Notes: generated from the sequence alone by a model not told the origin. DNA of 64,000 bases from Lepidodermella squamata (GCA_047495785.1 JBLDXI010000007.1:3410001-3474000), one strand, 5' to 3'. Counted from the stretch's first letter, positions 32,484 to 43,300 are shown. Made by a program: numbers and translations.

Positions 32484-34862
32484 TTACTGCCTCGCATTCC
32501 TCAACAGCGGAAAGAAGAGGATCGAGCTTGAACTCATCGACTTTAGGATAATGCACACGGCTAGAGCAATACTTCGCGTGTAAATTTGATCCGCGGGTAG
32601 AATGAAAAAGATCGCAAGCGAACCGATGAAAATCATTGCAGAATTTACCGCGACCAACCGAAGCAGACGGCTTTGCTTCTCTTGATCTGCTTTAATTCGA
32701 AAGTGTCGTAGCTCGAACGCGAAAAACAATGCGGAGAACAGAAATACTACCTGAATTGAAATCAGAGCCGCAATCCAGTAGTACTGATACTGCGATCGGC
32801 AGAAGAAAACTTCAGTTTTCACGTAAGAATCGATATCATCATCAAAGTATACTTCTGACGATATCGACTCCTGTATGAAGCCATCAAAAATGCCAAGCCA
32901 AAGTAAAAGGATGATTGCTGAAATGAAGACAACCGACAACTGTCCGCCTTTCACTGTTAATTTATCAAAACGAGCTGGATTGTGAGAAATTTCACTTGGG
33001 TTCTTGGATTTAGCTTTGGTTAGTCGCCGATGAATTCTTATGCGAGCTGGTATGGGTCGGCCAATGACTGTAGAATTACTCGTTTCAGAGAAGTTCTGGG
33101 CGCGATCAGAATTAACAGTAGTTGTGGGTGTCTTGGCCTGCAATCGGTACAACGCTACGTGAGTGAAAAGTCTTAGACAGATGTTGCTGTGACATATTGT
33201 CAGTCCTATAACCAGAGCTGAAGCAGCAAGAGAACAGTAGGCAGCTGAGCCCTGATAGAAGGAACTCAAAATCACGAAAAGTGCGGAGATATTCTCGCAG
33301 AGACTCCCGACGAGGTACATGAAGTTATGAAACTTATCAACAGCTGCTGCCCTGAAGATTATGCCTCCTGCTGAACATTGGCCGATGAATGACAGAACGA
33401 CAACACTCGATATTGCAGCAAACGTACCGGTCGATATGCTTGGCCGTATTACAAGGGTTTGCGATAGATCCTGGGGCGGTTGTCCACTTCTTGTCTGCCA
33501 GAAATTGTTTGCAACCATGCCATTTTGAACCCAGTAGTAGTTTGATACATTTTGCCTAACCATTGGTATAGATCCGTCGATGGTAAGCATTTGCTTATAA
33601 ATGAAAACAGAACTGCCAAATCGCTGCCCAAAGAGCATGATCTCATCATCCAACTCGAATCTAGCCGAGTATTTGAGCCTGGGAATCCTCAGCCCACTTA
33701 CGTCGATCGTTGCTAAACTTGAGTTGATAATGCTGTCAACAAGCTGAGGCTTAGTGGCAAAGTCCCTCAGACTCGAATTAAACTGTTCCTTCAAGATTGT
33801 TTGAGACTTGTTCAGGGTAGCTATGGTAGCCCACATTCCGTCATAGCAGCCCAAACGATTCTCCCAATCGGGGGTTTTAGTATAATTGAATGCCGAAGCC
33901 ATTTTCGATTCAAAACTAGCTGAGCTGAATCCGATCTCATTAACGGGAGCGTTGAAACTTGGATTGTTGAAATTACCGATGTAATACATGATTTTTGCTT
34001 GCTTTTCTAAGATATCTCTCGGGCACGTTGGGTAAGTGATGTCCGTCGCGAAGCTACAGTAGAAATTCGCGAAAAAGGCGTAGTAAGGAGCTGTCATTCC
34101 AGCGCGGAATGCCAAGCAAAGTACCAAAACGCAGTTGTTGCTTACCGATGAATTGATGAAGAAAATCCTGGCTTTGCTTTGCTTAGCTCGAAGCATCATG
34201 TCCAAGTTAATCTCAGGCTGAGCATCGAAATGCACGATATCGACCTTATTCTCGCTCAATTTCGCCATGAACGCTTGAGCGACAATCACGTCATTCGCAT
34301 TAGTTAGAGCCTGGATAATCCCAACCTGGCGCCACCTCCCGATTTGAGTTACGAACAGAGTTAGAGCAACGTTAGTGCTTTCGCTAGTTGCTCTAACTCG
34401 GTACAAGTTCGAGTAGAACTTCCTGTTCGATACCAAAGCCGTATTTGCGCACCCTGTTGAGATGTGCGTCATTTTCTGAGCTTTAGTAACCGGAACGAAC
34501 GATCCGCATGAATAGGCTGGGCCATACACCACAGGCGACATGAAATAGTCCGACCTTTTAGCGGCTTTTTCTTCGAAGTCACGCGTGAACTTGATGTAGT
34601 TTCTTGAGGATAGCGTGCCAGCTCGGCCCTCGTCGAATTCCGCGATTTCGATGTTGTACTCTGGCAGTATGTCCGTTCGAGAGTTGACTTCATTGACGGC
34701 GAGTCGAACAGCGTGTTGGCAAGCATCCGCTTTGACAGGCTCATTGCCTGTGATTGGCATGTACGTTAGAACCGATAAGGTGTACGGTTTCTGTGAGCTC
34801 ACTAACGTTGGGCTCGTCGTCAATAGAAAAGTCATGAATATCATGCTTTCGGCAAATTTCAT
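32484..34862 (-). CDS. GABA-B-like class C GPCR, intact and intronless
   Basis: 792 aa in one open frame. Signal peptide about 1-23. A Venus-flytrap domain spans about 25-465 (NSRTDILPEYNIEIAEFDEG, LYRVRATSESTNVALTLFV, LGCYDGMWATIATLNKSQT, all typical of the GABA-B branch). The 7TM domain starts at about residue 480 without the Cys-rich domain found in metabotropic glutamate receptors. The third intracellular-side loop region between TM3 and TM4 is unusually long (about 70 residues, basic). The family Cys before TM5 (EVFFCRSQYQ) and FFAFELRHF after it are present. The tail ends soon after TM7, so the coiled coil by which canonical GABA-B subunits pair is absent. Lack of introns among intron-rich neighbours suggests origin by retroposition or intron loss. 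The ligand cannot be predicted. Confidence 0.88.
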   Translation of the reverse strand: MKFAESMIFMTFLLTTSPTLVSSQKPYTLSVLTYMPITGNEPVKADACQHAVRLAVNEVNSRTDILPEYNIEIAEFDEGRAGTLSSRNYIKFTRDFEEKAAKRSDYFMSPVVYGPAYSCGSFVPVTKAQKMTHISTGCANTALVSNRKFYSNLYRVRATSESTNVALTLFVTQIGRWRQVGIIQALTNANDVIVAQAFMAKLSENKVDIVHFDAQPEINLDMMLRAKQSKARIFFINSSVSNNCVLVLCLAFRAGMTAPYYAFFANFYCSFATDITYPTCPRDILEKQAKIMYYIGNFNNPSFNAPVNEIGFSSASFESKMASAFNYTKTPDWENRLGCYDGMWATIATLNKSQTILKEQFNSSLRDFATKPQLVDSIINSSLATIDVSGLRIPRLKYSARFELDDEIMLFGQRFGSSVFIYKQMLTIDGSIPMVRQNVSNYYWVQNGMVANNFWQTRSGQPPQDLSQTLVIRPSISTGTFAAISSVVVLSFIGQCSAGGIIFRAAAVDKFHNFMYLVGSLCENISALFVILSSFYQGSAAYCSLAASALVIGLTICHSNICLRLFTHVALYRLQAKTPTTTVNSDRAQNFSETSNSTVIGRPIPARIRIHRRLTKAKSKNPSEISHNPARFDKLTVKGGQLSVVFISAIILLLWLGIFDGFIQESISSEVYFDDDIDSYVKTEVFFCRSQYQYYWIAALISIQVVFLFSALFFAFELRHFRIKADQEKQSRLLRLVAVNSAMIFIGSLAIFFILPADQIYTRSIALAVCIILKSMSSSSILFFPLLRNARQ

Positions 34863-35418
34863 ATTAAGTGGTTATATCTAATTAGGAAATTTCAAAATTG
34901 TTCATTGATATGGAACATCAACTAATCAACTAAGGACCCAAGGACACAGCTATCAGGAAAAGGGCGTTAAGAGGAGCAGTTTATTATTAATTTTTTATAG
35001 CTGAAAATTTGAACGTCGATGCCTCTCTGTTTTGATCATGTGAGCCCTGAAATGTTTCACAAGAAAGAAAATTCTCGTTGTCCACCCGAGCGCAGCTCGA
35101 ATTCCTTTTATACTGCCTGTTCTAAAAAATGTTGCTCACGTACTAACTCAGCGGTGAATTATCAAGAAAGAGCGTGGACAAAAGCATTCGGAAGTGTTTT
35201 GCCGGATGCACGCGACGCGTTTAATGGCATAGACGTCGATCAGTTATAGGACACTTCTGTCATTGAGATGCGTGATAACTTCAACGTCCAGGGCAAGGAC
35301 TTCTTTGGGGAAATTCAAAGTTCACAAAAATAATTACGTTCAAAATGCATTCCGTCCCCGCTCAATTTATTTATTCGAGGAAAATATTTAGGGCATGATG
35401 GATTACAGAAAGTAAACT
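34863..35418. other. intergenic, no supported gene
   Basis: Upstream of the intact class C receptor. A 76-codon frame at 35019-35249 has no signal peptide or recognisable domain and is not accepted. Confidence 0.45.
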
Positions 35419-35871
35419 TCAATAATCATCCTCCAATGTCGTTGTCCTAACTGTTCGGCGCCTAATAGGAATGCGACTGCTCGGTACCAAAACATCTCTT
35501 GACACGGTCTTCATCGTTGTTGTGGAGCTTTGAGGTTTGGATCCCGGTGTCCAGCATATACATACCATGTATCCGTAGACAGGGGCGTCTATGCCGTATG
35601 TTGTTATGTCAAAGCAGTCTTTCGGGGTCGATGTATCCCAAGGTCCAAGGCCGCCGTTGACATCACCAGCTCTACCGGCAATAGTAATTAATCGACAATC
35701 TTTATCTCCGGAGTTACAAAATCCTCGAACAGCCGATGTATCAATGCAGGCAGGCATTGATCCTTTGAAATGTTTTCGGCATCTCGCGGAGCAGCCCTCA
35801 ATTTCTCCCTGACTGTTCACAAGTGCATGGAATGAGAGAAGTGTTAGTAAAATTTGACTTTTAACAGGCAT
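35419..35871 (-). CDS. secreted protein of 150 aa with Cys-rich core, unknown function
   Basis: Intronless. Signal peptide about 1-20 (MPVKSQILLTLLSFHALVNS). The mature part has about eight Cys (GCSARCRKHF, ACIDTS, GFCNSGDKDC, DCFDITTYG, VCICWTPG), then a Thr/Ser/Arg-rich tail that holds RIPIRRRTVR and ends LEDDY. The spacing suggests a small disulphide-linked domain. I do not recognise it. The protease homologue gene starts 425 bp away and is transcribed in the opposite direction. Confidence 0.65.
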   Translation of the reverse strand: MPVKSQILLTLLSFHALVNSQGEIEGCSARCRKHFKGSMPACIDTSAVRGFCNSGDKDCRLITIAGRAGDVNGGLGPWDTSTPKDCFDITTYGIDAPVYGYMVCICWTPGSKPQSSTTTMKTVSRDVLVPSSRIPIRRRTVRTTTLEDDY

Positions 35872-36194
35872 TATAGTAATTTCTGTACTGTGTAATGTTT
35901 TTTTTTACGAGGAACTCCGGCCTTTTCTTGCAGCTAATCCTCGCTTCAACAGGCTCACACGAATTTCATAAAATCCGCCCCTTAAGATCGCGATATATAG
36001 GAAATTTCACTAAGAATATGTCGTGAGCTTTTTGCTTCCTTTTAACTAGTTCAAATGCCATTATTTAGTGGGTAATCAGACAATTTATAATTGGCATAGC
36101 GGGAATCAGGGATGTGCTCAAGATAACTGTTATGACGAGCTCACGCCCAAAGTCATGTTGCACGCTCTTAAGAACGACATCACGAAAGTCCTGC
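35872..36194. other. divergent upstream region
   Basis: AT-rich sequence between two oppositely transcribed secreted-protein genes, with a GATATATAGG sequence near 35990. No gene seen. Confidence 0.4.
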
Positions 36195-36205
36195 TTATCT
36201 TATCT
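36195..36205. promoter_or_regulatory. tandem GATA-factor sites upstream of the protease homologue
   Basis: TTATCTTATCT holds two overlapping WGATAR sites (reverse strand) about 90 bp before the ATG at 36296. In nematodes tandem sites of this kind are typical of intestinal genes driven by ELT-type GATA factors. Confidence 0.45.
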
Positions 36206-36295
36206 CAAGTGTGAAAATGTACACGCCAAGTTGTTGTGACCTGAGGATCTGAATAAAAGCAGTTCATACAACCATTTCACAGCATTCCACTTTTC

Positions 36296-38599
36296 ATGTC
36301 GCTGAAACTTGCAGCTCTTACCTTGCTCTTCGCAGTGGCCACGGCTGATGTAGCCAGGCAAAATGTTGGCTCGTGGCCAAGACCTGAAAACATCAGGCTT
36401 TTCGTGCCATTTGACGGCGAGACGAAAATGGATGATGTCGTCTTCGGGGCTAAACCTGATGCGGAGCTGTGGGCAACGCTAAGAGCCGATTTAGCTGGAC
36501 CTTTCGGCATCAAAGGGACATCGTATGGTATTGAAACATCGCCATCATACATCTGCAGTTATGACAAACAAGTCTCGACAACCATGTCATTCACGTATGC
36601 TTTCTATTACTACTACGAGGACAGCGAATTACGTGATGCGAAAAATAACGCAATCCTCCTCAATGACAATCCGCCCATCTTCGGAGTAGGCTTCTCCGGC
36701 AGCGATGGCTTGGAAATCACGTCATATGGAGAGGTGATTGCGAATGTCGCCAAGATTCTGAAACCGAAGAAATGGAACTTCATCGCAACGTCATACAACG
36801 ATGATGAAAAGCGACTGACGATTCATGATGGTGATGGCAATCTTTTGCACCAAGCTAGTGCCACTATTACTCCCCCTCTTTACACCTGGTCCCATCGTCT
36901 GTTTGCTGGTCTCCATTACCGCGGAAAAGTGAAGACTAATATCAGAATTGAAGATGCGATTGCTTGTCTTTTCGTCTACAATACTACTTTGACTGGGGCG
37001 GAAATCTCAACCTTGCCGGGTGTTTGTCAGACGAAGGGAAAAGGACCCGCTCCAACTACTAAGCCGCCGACTACAACCACCCCTACCACTACAACCCGAA
37101 CTCCAGCTCGAACTGTATGGCCCCAAGCTGACTATTTAATGGGATTCTGGCCCATGAGTTATAACTACCTGTTGAGCGATGTTAGTCCGAACTTACATCG
37201 ACCCACTGGCCATACTGCAAGTGTTTTCCCTGTCGCTGGCCCATTCGGTGATAAATTCACTGGCATAAAGTTGCACGAGGATCTCACGGATAAGGAGGGC
37301 ATTTTCCACGTGACTACTTCAAAACTCGGAATTCCCAACAATGAATTCACTGTATCGCTATTTTTCCAAATCTACGACCCAAGTTCGGCTGGAGGTGGTC
37401 TTTTCGAGTACATTGACAAATCAGGGTCGAACAAGGCCTTCCAATTCCGTTACGTCAACGGAACAACCATCGAACTCGCTGCCAATGGTAATATCATAGG
37501 TCAGTATACCATGATTCAGCAAAAGGGAGTATGGACCTTTGTTGCGTTCACATTCGATGGCTCGAAGCTGACAGTCTACAGCCGACATGGCGTGTTCAGC
37601 CCAGCAAAAGTCGAGCCAGATGTTCTTGCCTCAATCGCTGCCAGTAACAACGGCATTAGAATCGGCCATGCCTCGAAATGGGATCGCTCAATCACAACAT
37701 CGGACTCTTTAGCGTGTCTGATGGTCTACTCCAAGGCTTTGACCGCCTTCGAGGTGAAGCAAGCCGTGTTTTCATGCCGTATTGTAAGTGGATCGGTTCC
37801 TTGTGGCACCCCCAAAGTCCCAATCTCCCCTATTCCAAGTTCGACTAACAAGATCGCTGTACCAAGACCAGGCCAGTTCCCTTGGGTTGCCTCTCTACGC
37901 CACAAGTCCAAGCACATTTGTTCTGCAACAATTATTGATGCTTACTGGCTGCTGACCGCTGCTAAATGTGTTGAAGGTGCGACGACACCTGAAGACTATT
38001 CAGTCAGCATAGCCGACCATGATTTATCAGTCGATGAACCTTACTCTTCGACGCATATTATCCGGAAAATTTTGATTAAAAAGGACGTTGCGTTGGTTTA
38101 TATCGATGACCCTATCGATTTCCGAACTGACTACGTCAATGACGCTTGTTGGATGGCTGTGGGTGATCGGAAGGATCTGGAGCTGTCAGGGACTCAATTC
38201 GTTGTGGGTTGGGGCGCAAATGGGCGATCACCTGTTGGTAGCCAAACCCTCCCGCGCTACACCCCAGGCTTATTGGGCTCGCCTAGTGCATGCTCCGCGG
38301 CTTGGGGGTCTGACTTTACTGAGGGTGAAGATTGGTGTTTCACACCCTCGCCTACTGATAAAAGCGTCCCTTGCACCGGGGATGAGGGATCCCCGGTTCT
38401 CGTTCCCGCAGTCTCGAAGCCTCAGCTCGGATACGGCGAGAGGCTTGTTCAAATCGGTGTCTACTACAAGCGAGATGAGGGCTGCACAGGTGATAAACCT
38501 GCCTTATTCAGCGCTACGGAGCAGTACGGAACTTGGATATCCGAGCAGCTAGCATGCGCTGTACCTGGTGTAGCACAGCCTTCCTCTTGTCCGCAGTAA
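36296..38599 (+). CDS. secreted LamG-LamG-serine protease homologue, catalytically dead
   Basis: 767 aa, intronless. Signal peptide 1-17. Two concanavalin/LamG-like domains (about 25-245 and 277-495) are separated by a Thr/Pro linker (252-275). A trypsin-fold domain covers about 515-755. In this domain the His motif TAAHC is replaced by TAAKC (K557), the Asp motif is kept (DVALVYI, D597), and the Ser motif GDSGGP is replaced by GDEGSP (E697). It therefore cannot hydrolyse peptides by the usual mechanism. Such serine protease homologues often act as cofactors or binding proteins in invertebrate immunity. The lectin-like domains suggest binding to sugars or cell surfaces. Tandem GATA sites upstream suggest gut expression (inference). 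Confidence 0.85.
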   Translation: MSLKLAALTLLFAVATADVARQNVGSWPRPENIRLFVPFDGETKMDDVVFGAKPDAELWATLRADLAGPFGIKGTSYGIETSPSYICSYDKQVSTTMSFTYAFYYYYEDSELRDAKNNAILLNDNPPIFGVGFSGSDGLEITSYGEVIANVAKILKPKKWNFIATSYNDDEKRLTIHDGDGNLLHQASATITPPLYTWSHRLFAGLHYRGKVKTNIRIEDAIACLFVYNTTLTGAEISTLPGVCQTKGKGPAPTTKPPTTTTPTTTTRTPARTVWPQADYLMGFWPMSYNYLLSDVSPNLHRPTGHTASVFPVAGPFGDKFTGIKLHEDLTDKEGIFHVTTSKLGIPNNEFTVSLFFQIYDPSSAGGGLFEYIDKSGSNKAFQFRYVNGTTIELAANGNIIGQYTMIQQKGVWTFVAFTFDGSKLTVYSRHGVFSPAKVEPDVLASIAASNNGIRIGHASKWDRSITTSDSLACLMVYSKALTAFEVKQAVFSCRIVSGSVPCGTPKVPISPIPSSTNKIAVPRPGQFPWVASLRHKSKHICSATIIDAYWLLTAAKCVEGATTPEDYSVSIADHDLSVDEPYSSTHIIRKILIKKDVALVYIDDPIDFRTDYVNDACWMAVGDRKDLELSGTQFVVGWGANGRSPVGSQTLPRYTPGLLGSPSACSAAWGSDFTEGEDWCFTPSPTDKSVPCTGDEGSPVLVPAVSKPQLGYGERLVQIGVYYKRDEGCTGDKPALFSATEQYGTWISEQLACAVPGVAQPSSCPQ

Positions 38600-38806
38600 T
38601 GAAACATTCCATTTCTCAATTTTCAAAGCTTGCAGTTATCGTGGCTTACGTTTCTATGAGTAGAATAAAGACCAAGAACTTCAGACTTTATTATCGGAGG
38701 GTATTTTGTAACTTCACCATCTCTATCGATTCATATCTTCAAGGCGGCGTAACCCTGATTTCGTTTGGTAATGCAGCAGGTGAAGTTTCAGCGACACGAG
38801 ATACCC

Positions 38807-38872
38807 TGATAAGAGCTTCTTATCTCTTATCGTCTGGCGACTCGATTCTGTGGATAAGAGATAAGAGATAAC
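38807..38872. promoter_or_regulatory. cluster of six GATA motifs upstream of the ankyrin gene
   Basis: CTGATAAGAG, CTTATCTC and CTTATCG are followed by GGATAAGAG, AGATAAGAG and AGATAAC, three on each strand, in a nearly palindromic plan ending 55 bp before the ATG at 38927. The density is far above chance. Confidence 0.6.
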
Positions 38873-38926
38873 TCTTTGAGAGAACCTCACAGAAGTCATC
38901 CGTAATCTTTATACTGTCACTGAACT

Positions 38927-39613
38927 ATGTTTAACCGAGAAAAGGTAGGAACTGTTGCCAACATTTGTCTTAATACCATATCCCATCGAAATAATGTGTC
39001 ACAGGAATTCCTTTTAGCCTGTTTTGAAGGCAAGCCGTTTGATGTTGAAAATGCGCTCGCCCAAGACAGCTGCCTAGATATTATGAATTTTTCCTGCAAC
39101 AGGCGTCTTCACGGCTTGAAAATTGCAGGCCGGCTACTTTTCGATGGAGATACATGCCTTCATCCGATATGTCGGGACGGCCGCGCAGAGATAGCCGAGC
39201 TAATCCTGGAGAAGAAACTCGCCGCCGAGATGCAGTCAAATGGGCTCGATAAACCGGATGCCATTGAATCACTTCGGCTTTTTGTCAATCTTCAAAACTC
39301 AATGGGCGAAACAGCTCTTCATTGCGCAGCTGCTAATGGTCGGCTATCTTGCGTTAGACTCCTTTGCGAATACAACTGCCAGTATCCTGACACTACGACG
39401 CTATGCGATGTGAATCTGGCTGATGAAAATGGATCTACTGCGCTGATGGAGGCGGTCACGTGGGGCAACTTAGACGTCGTCAAATATTTGATTTCTAATG
39501 GAGCTGATATCAATGCTAGAAACTATAGTGGATTCACAGCCGCGGGCCTAACAAGATTTGCTCAGCGTCCAGAAATTCGTGAACTGTTAACACTATTAGA
39601 TGCCGAAGAATAA
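38927..39613 (+). CDS. ankyrin-repeat protein, intronless
   Basis: 228 aa. Ankyrin repeats lie at about 78-105 (GDTCLHPICRDGRAEIAELI), 124-150 (GETALHCAAANGRLSCVRLL), 164-190 (GSTALMEAVTWGNLDVVKYL) and 192-225 (ADINARNYSGFTAAGLTRFA, partial). The TALH and DVVKYLI signatures are typical. No signal peptide or membrane segment, so probably cytosolic or nuclear, serving as a protein-binding adaptor. The residues before repeat 1 show no other domain. Six GATA motifs lie just upstream. Confidence 0.82.
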   Translation: MFNREKVGTVANICLNTISHRNNVSQEFLLACFEGKPFDVENALAQDSCLDIMNFSCNRRLHGLKIAGRLLFDGDTCLHPICRDGRAEIAELILEKKLAAEMQSNGLDKPDAIESLRLFVNLQNSMGETALHCAAANGRLSCVRLLCEYNCQYPDTTTLCDVNLADENGSTALMEAVTWGNLDVVKYLISNGADINARNYSGFTAAGLTRFAQRPEIRELLTLLDAEE

Positions 39614-40352
39614 ATGTAACGAATGAAGGGATTTTTTTAACCTTCTCTTACCTCCACATTGCTTTTTATTATTTCAAATTTCAATCAGGTAGAACATTAA
39701 AACAAAAATTGTGTTTAGTTAATCAAATGAGGATAATCAATGAGGTTTTTCCAGCCATGCTTGTAAGGACATAAATACGGATTATTGTTATTGAAGCGAA
39801 AAGTACATGTAAATCTGAGTTAGCTTCTGCATGAACAAAACTGACGCGAAAATATATAAGCCGGTTAGTTTTTCGGATTTTAATTTAGTTAATTCACTCT
39901 AAATTGCAGAGCTTTGGATTTGATTTGATTCGATTTACAGCTTGAATCACGGACCTCCTTCAATCAATTAAAATAAATCATTGCACCATTTTTACGGGAC
40001 TAAATCAGTCAAATCAAATCACCGACACCGATAAATCACAAAAAATCGGGATTTTCACGAGGTTGTGGCCTTCAAAATTCAAGAAATCGATAAAACATCG
40101 CGATTCTGAAACTATCGTCTCTCTCTAAACCAATTTTTCATCAAAAAGGAGGGGAGATTCTACTTCCACGTCATCAATTTTTGCGATTGCATCCCCGAGG
40201 ATAAATCAATATCAATCAAATCAAATGCTTCCCCGCTTAAATTAATCATTTCAAATCTAAATCAGTGAAAATGGGGTCTAAATCAAATCAAATCAAATCC
40301 AAAGCAAATCCAAAGCAATTTACTAAATTGCAGAATAGTTATTTTGGCTTCT
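39614..40352. other. intergenic with an inverted-repeat element
   Basis: Between the ankyrin gene and the end of receptor D. Most of it is the AAATC-rich element at 39911-40305; no gene seen. Confidence 0.5.
39911..40305. mobile_element. AAATC-rich element with 27-bp terminal inverted repeats
   Basis: The left end 39911-39937 (GCTTTGGATTTGATTTGATT, then CGATTTA) and the right end 40279-40305 are reverse complements with one mismatch in 27. The 395-bp interior is AT-rich, has many TCAAATC units and no coding capacity. A non-autonomous DNA element is the likely nature. Confidence 0.65.
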
Positions 40353-43300
40353 TCAAAATACTATCATGCTTGTGTAGACATTCAGCCCAACGAAAATGTC
40401 AAGGCTTAGTAACGCAATTGCAAGATCAAGCGCTCGGGCGTAACTCAGCCTTAGTTTTCCGAACGGGATTCGATCATCGTCATCGATCAAAGACGAGTAG
40501 CGAGCACATGCCGCAAACATGATAGCTGCGTAAAGCGTGATTAGCGATGTGAGTCCACATAGGACAAGAATGTACTCGGCCATGAGAACGGATTCAGATG
40601 TTTCTGGTATGCTGCTGAGGACATCAGATCGAATGACAATCATGCTGAGTAGCAATGTTCCTGAAAAAGCTGGACGATCGGGGCAATTCGGCTGGAAAAT
40701 TAGCGTAGCAAAAACCAGTACCATCAACATTACACAAGGTGCCCAGTTGTTCAGAAGGTATGGCGCAGGCTCGCGACAGAAAGCCAAAGTGAATTTGGCA
40801 TAACCAGACGTAGCATTTGCGCGGAGAATGGACGACGTGATACCGTGAGAGTGTGAAGCGCTCTCAAGTCTCCAAAGCTCACTTTCGAAGGATCCGTCAA
40901 ATGTTAAACGCGTTCCATTAAAATCAAGAAATTTCACAGCTTCGTCTAGCATGAAGGTAAAATCGCATTTCTGTGAATCAAAAGGAAACTTTCTCAACTT
41001 CAAACTGCATTTCGCAGTCATGACACCATAACGCATCCAGTGAAAAAACAGTGTCCGATTGGGCGTTGTTGGATAGTAGGCAATGTGGATATGTTCCTTC
41101 CAGGCTAAACTTTCGAGAAACAAGTCAGACGATGTGTTGACAAATCGCATGATTGGAACCCAAATATCATTCCGGTTAACAGTGTAAACTCGATCTGCTT
41201 CGTTCACATTTGGAGCTGTGACTACTTGCGGGCAGTCGAAAACCGGTCATTGAACTGTTAATTGAACGCCGGCCAGAATCTCTCTAGCCTTGGCGTCAAT
41301 GTCAACGAGATTTTTCATTATAAGAGTGATGTAGATTTTAGTATCAAATGCTGGAGATCTACATAGAGTAATTCATCAAACGATTTTCAGCTAAAATTTT
41401 GGAAATAAGTACCTGACTTTTGGCGCGAGAAACTTGCAAGGTGTCAGGTCATCAATCTCAACCAAAGGTATGATATTACCGTCGATGAGGTTTGGAATCT
41501 GAAATTCCGATGTATTTGTTATGAAATCGTAGGTTCTCTGGATTGGCGTTGTATATATGGTTGTTGTGGTAGACGAGGCCTGCAAAGCCCAAACATTGAT
41601 GTTTTTCACCGCAACATCCGCATTGGAACCATTAACACCGTACATATACAACTCAGCTTTCCCGCCTGCCAAATGATTCGCGCTGAAACCAGGAATTTCA
41701 ACATCCGAAAACAAAACGACTGAGCTTGTATTCCCAGAGCTGGAAATAGGGGCAATGGCGACAGTAACCTTATCGTCAACACTCTGAATTATGATGCGGA
41801 ATTCAGCAGATCCCCAGCCATCGAATACACTCGCTATGGCATTCGATTCGAAGTCGTAAGATAGAGGTATAGTCTCTGTATTCCCTGAAGTTGTGCCATC
41901 ATAGGCCATATACATTTTCCCGCCTTGCCCGAGCTTCAGAGATAAATGGAGCCCGTCAAAATTGCTGAAAGTCCCCATGTGGCCACTTGAATCGTAGGCT
42001 TTATAATTAGAATGATTAGAACGAAAACAATGTCTTCAGGCCAACTTACAAACTGTTGCTGGTGAGTTTGAAATTCCGATAACTAAATACCCGTCTGCAT
42101 TCGGGTTATAGTTCGAAATGATATCCGTCTCGATTCGGAAACCATCGGAGCTCAAACGTGTTGGTAAGGAATGTCCAACACTTGCCGTGCCATAATCGAT
42201 TGTTGGGTAAGTGGTTAGCCTCACCACCCCGGACCCATCGATTTTCGCGCCGCTTGCCAGGGAGAGATTCGCTGCGCTAATAGTAGCTGGAACAGATGCG
42301 TCGAATGAATTTTCAGACAGATAATTTGGCGAGCTCGAGTGCATGTAAGGCAAGCTAAGGGAGTCATAATCCGGTTGACGATTGATTCTCACATTTGATG
42401 GTGAACTAAAAGTCGAAGGAAAGGAGCTTGTACTGGTCACCGTTGATGGTATAGCAGTAGCAGTGCTCGATCTTGTTGATGAGGCCGTGGTCGTGGTTTC
42501 AACGGTTGATAAAGTAGCTGTAGTCGTACTACTTGTTATTTTGGTTGTCGTTGAAACTGGGGTCGATGGGGATGCGGTGGATGTAGTTGGGACGTAAGCA
42601 GTCGTACTACTTGCAGTCAACTTCCACAAGTTGAACGTCTTCAAGGTGTAATTACCTGTTTACAAAATGATCTATAGTCATTCGTTATTCTACGACAACT
42701 CTTGTCACCATAATTGCCGCAAAAACCCATCAAGCGCACTTTGGCAGTTCCTCCGCCCGCGGCGGCACTTGCCCCAGTGACAGAAACATCATTGAAGCAT
42801 ATGTCTGTTTGCGTGGTGCCGTTAGCTGGCAGAGGCGTAATGGCGACAGAGACTTTGTCGTTGTAAAGTTGAATAAACAATCGGTAACTGCTTGAAACGC
42901 TGGACGGCGTGAACAATGTGGAACTGCCGCATCCCGGAGATGAAGTGACGGCAGCCGTTAGCGGTGGGAAGCCCAATTCACCACTAACTCCGACACCGGC
43001 GTACGCCCTACCGTTCGGGCCTAATTCTTGCCAGACGTGAAGCCCCGTTACTCCGGATCCGCGTATTTCGCCCGGGCAGTTATAAGCTATATGAAGAAAG
43101 TGAAAAGTAAACGGGTAACTTTTTGTACTGAAGACGGCATACTTGGCGAGGGTGATGAGGATGAGAAAGTGAGACCATTCCAAGCGAAGCCACTGCTAGG
43201 GAGATATTGGACATCGTAGTCGGCTTCGACGCGAAAATTGCTGACACCGGATGGGATTGTGCTTGAGAGGCTAATCCGACCACCGTCTGCGATTGCATCC

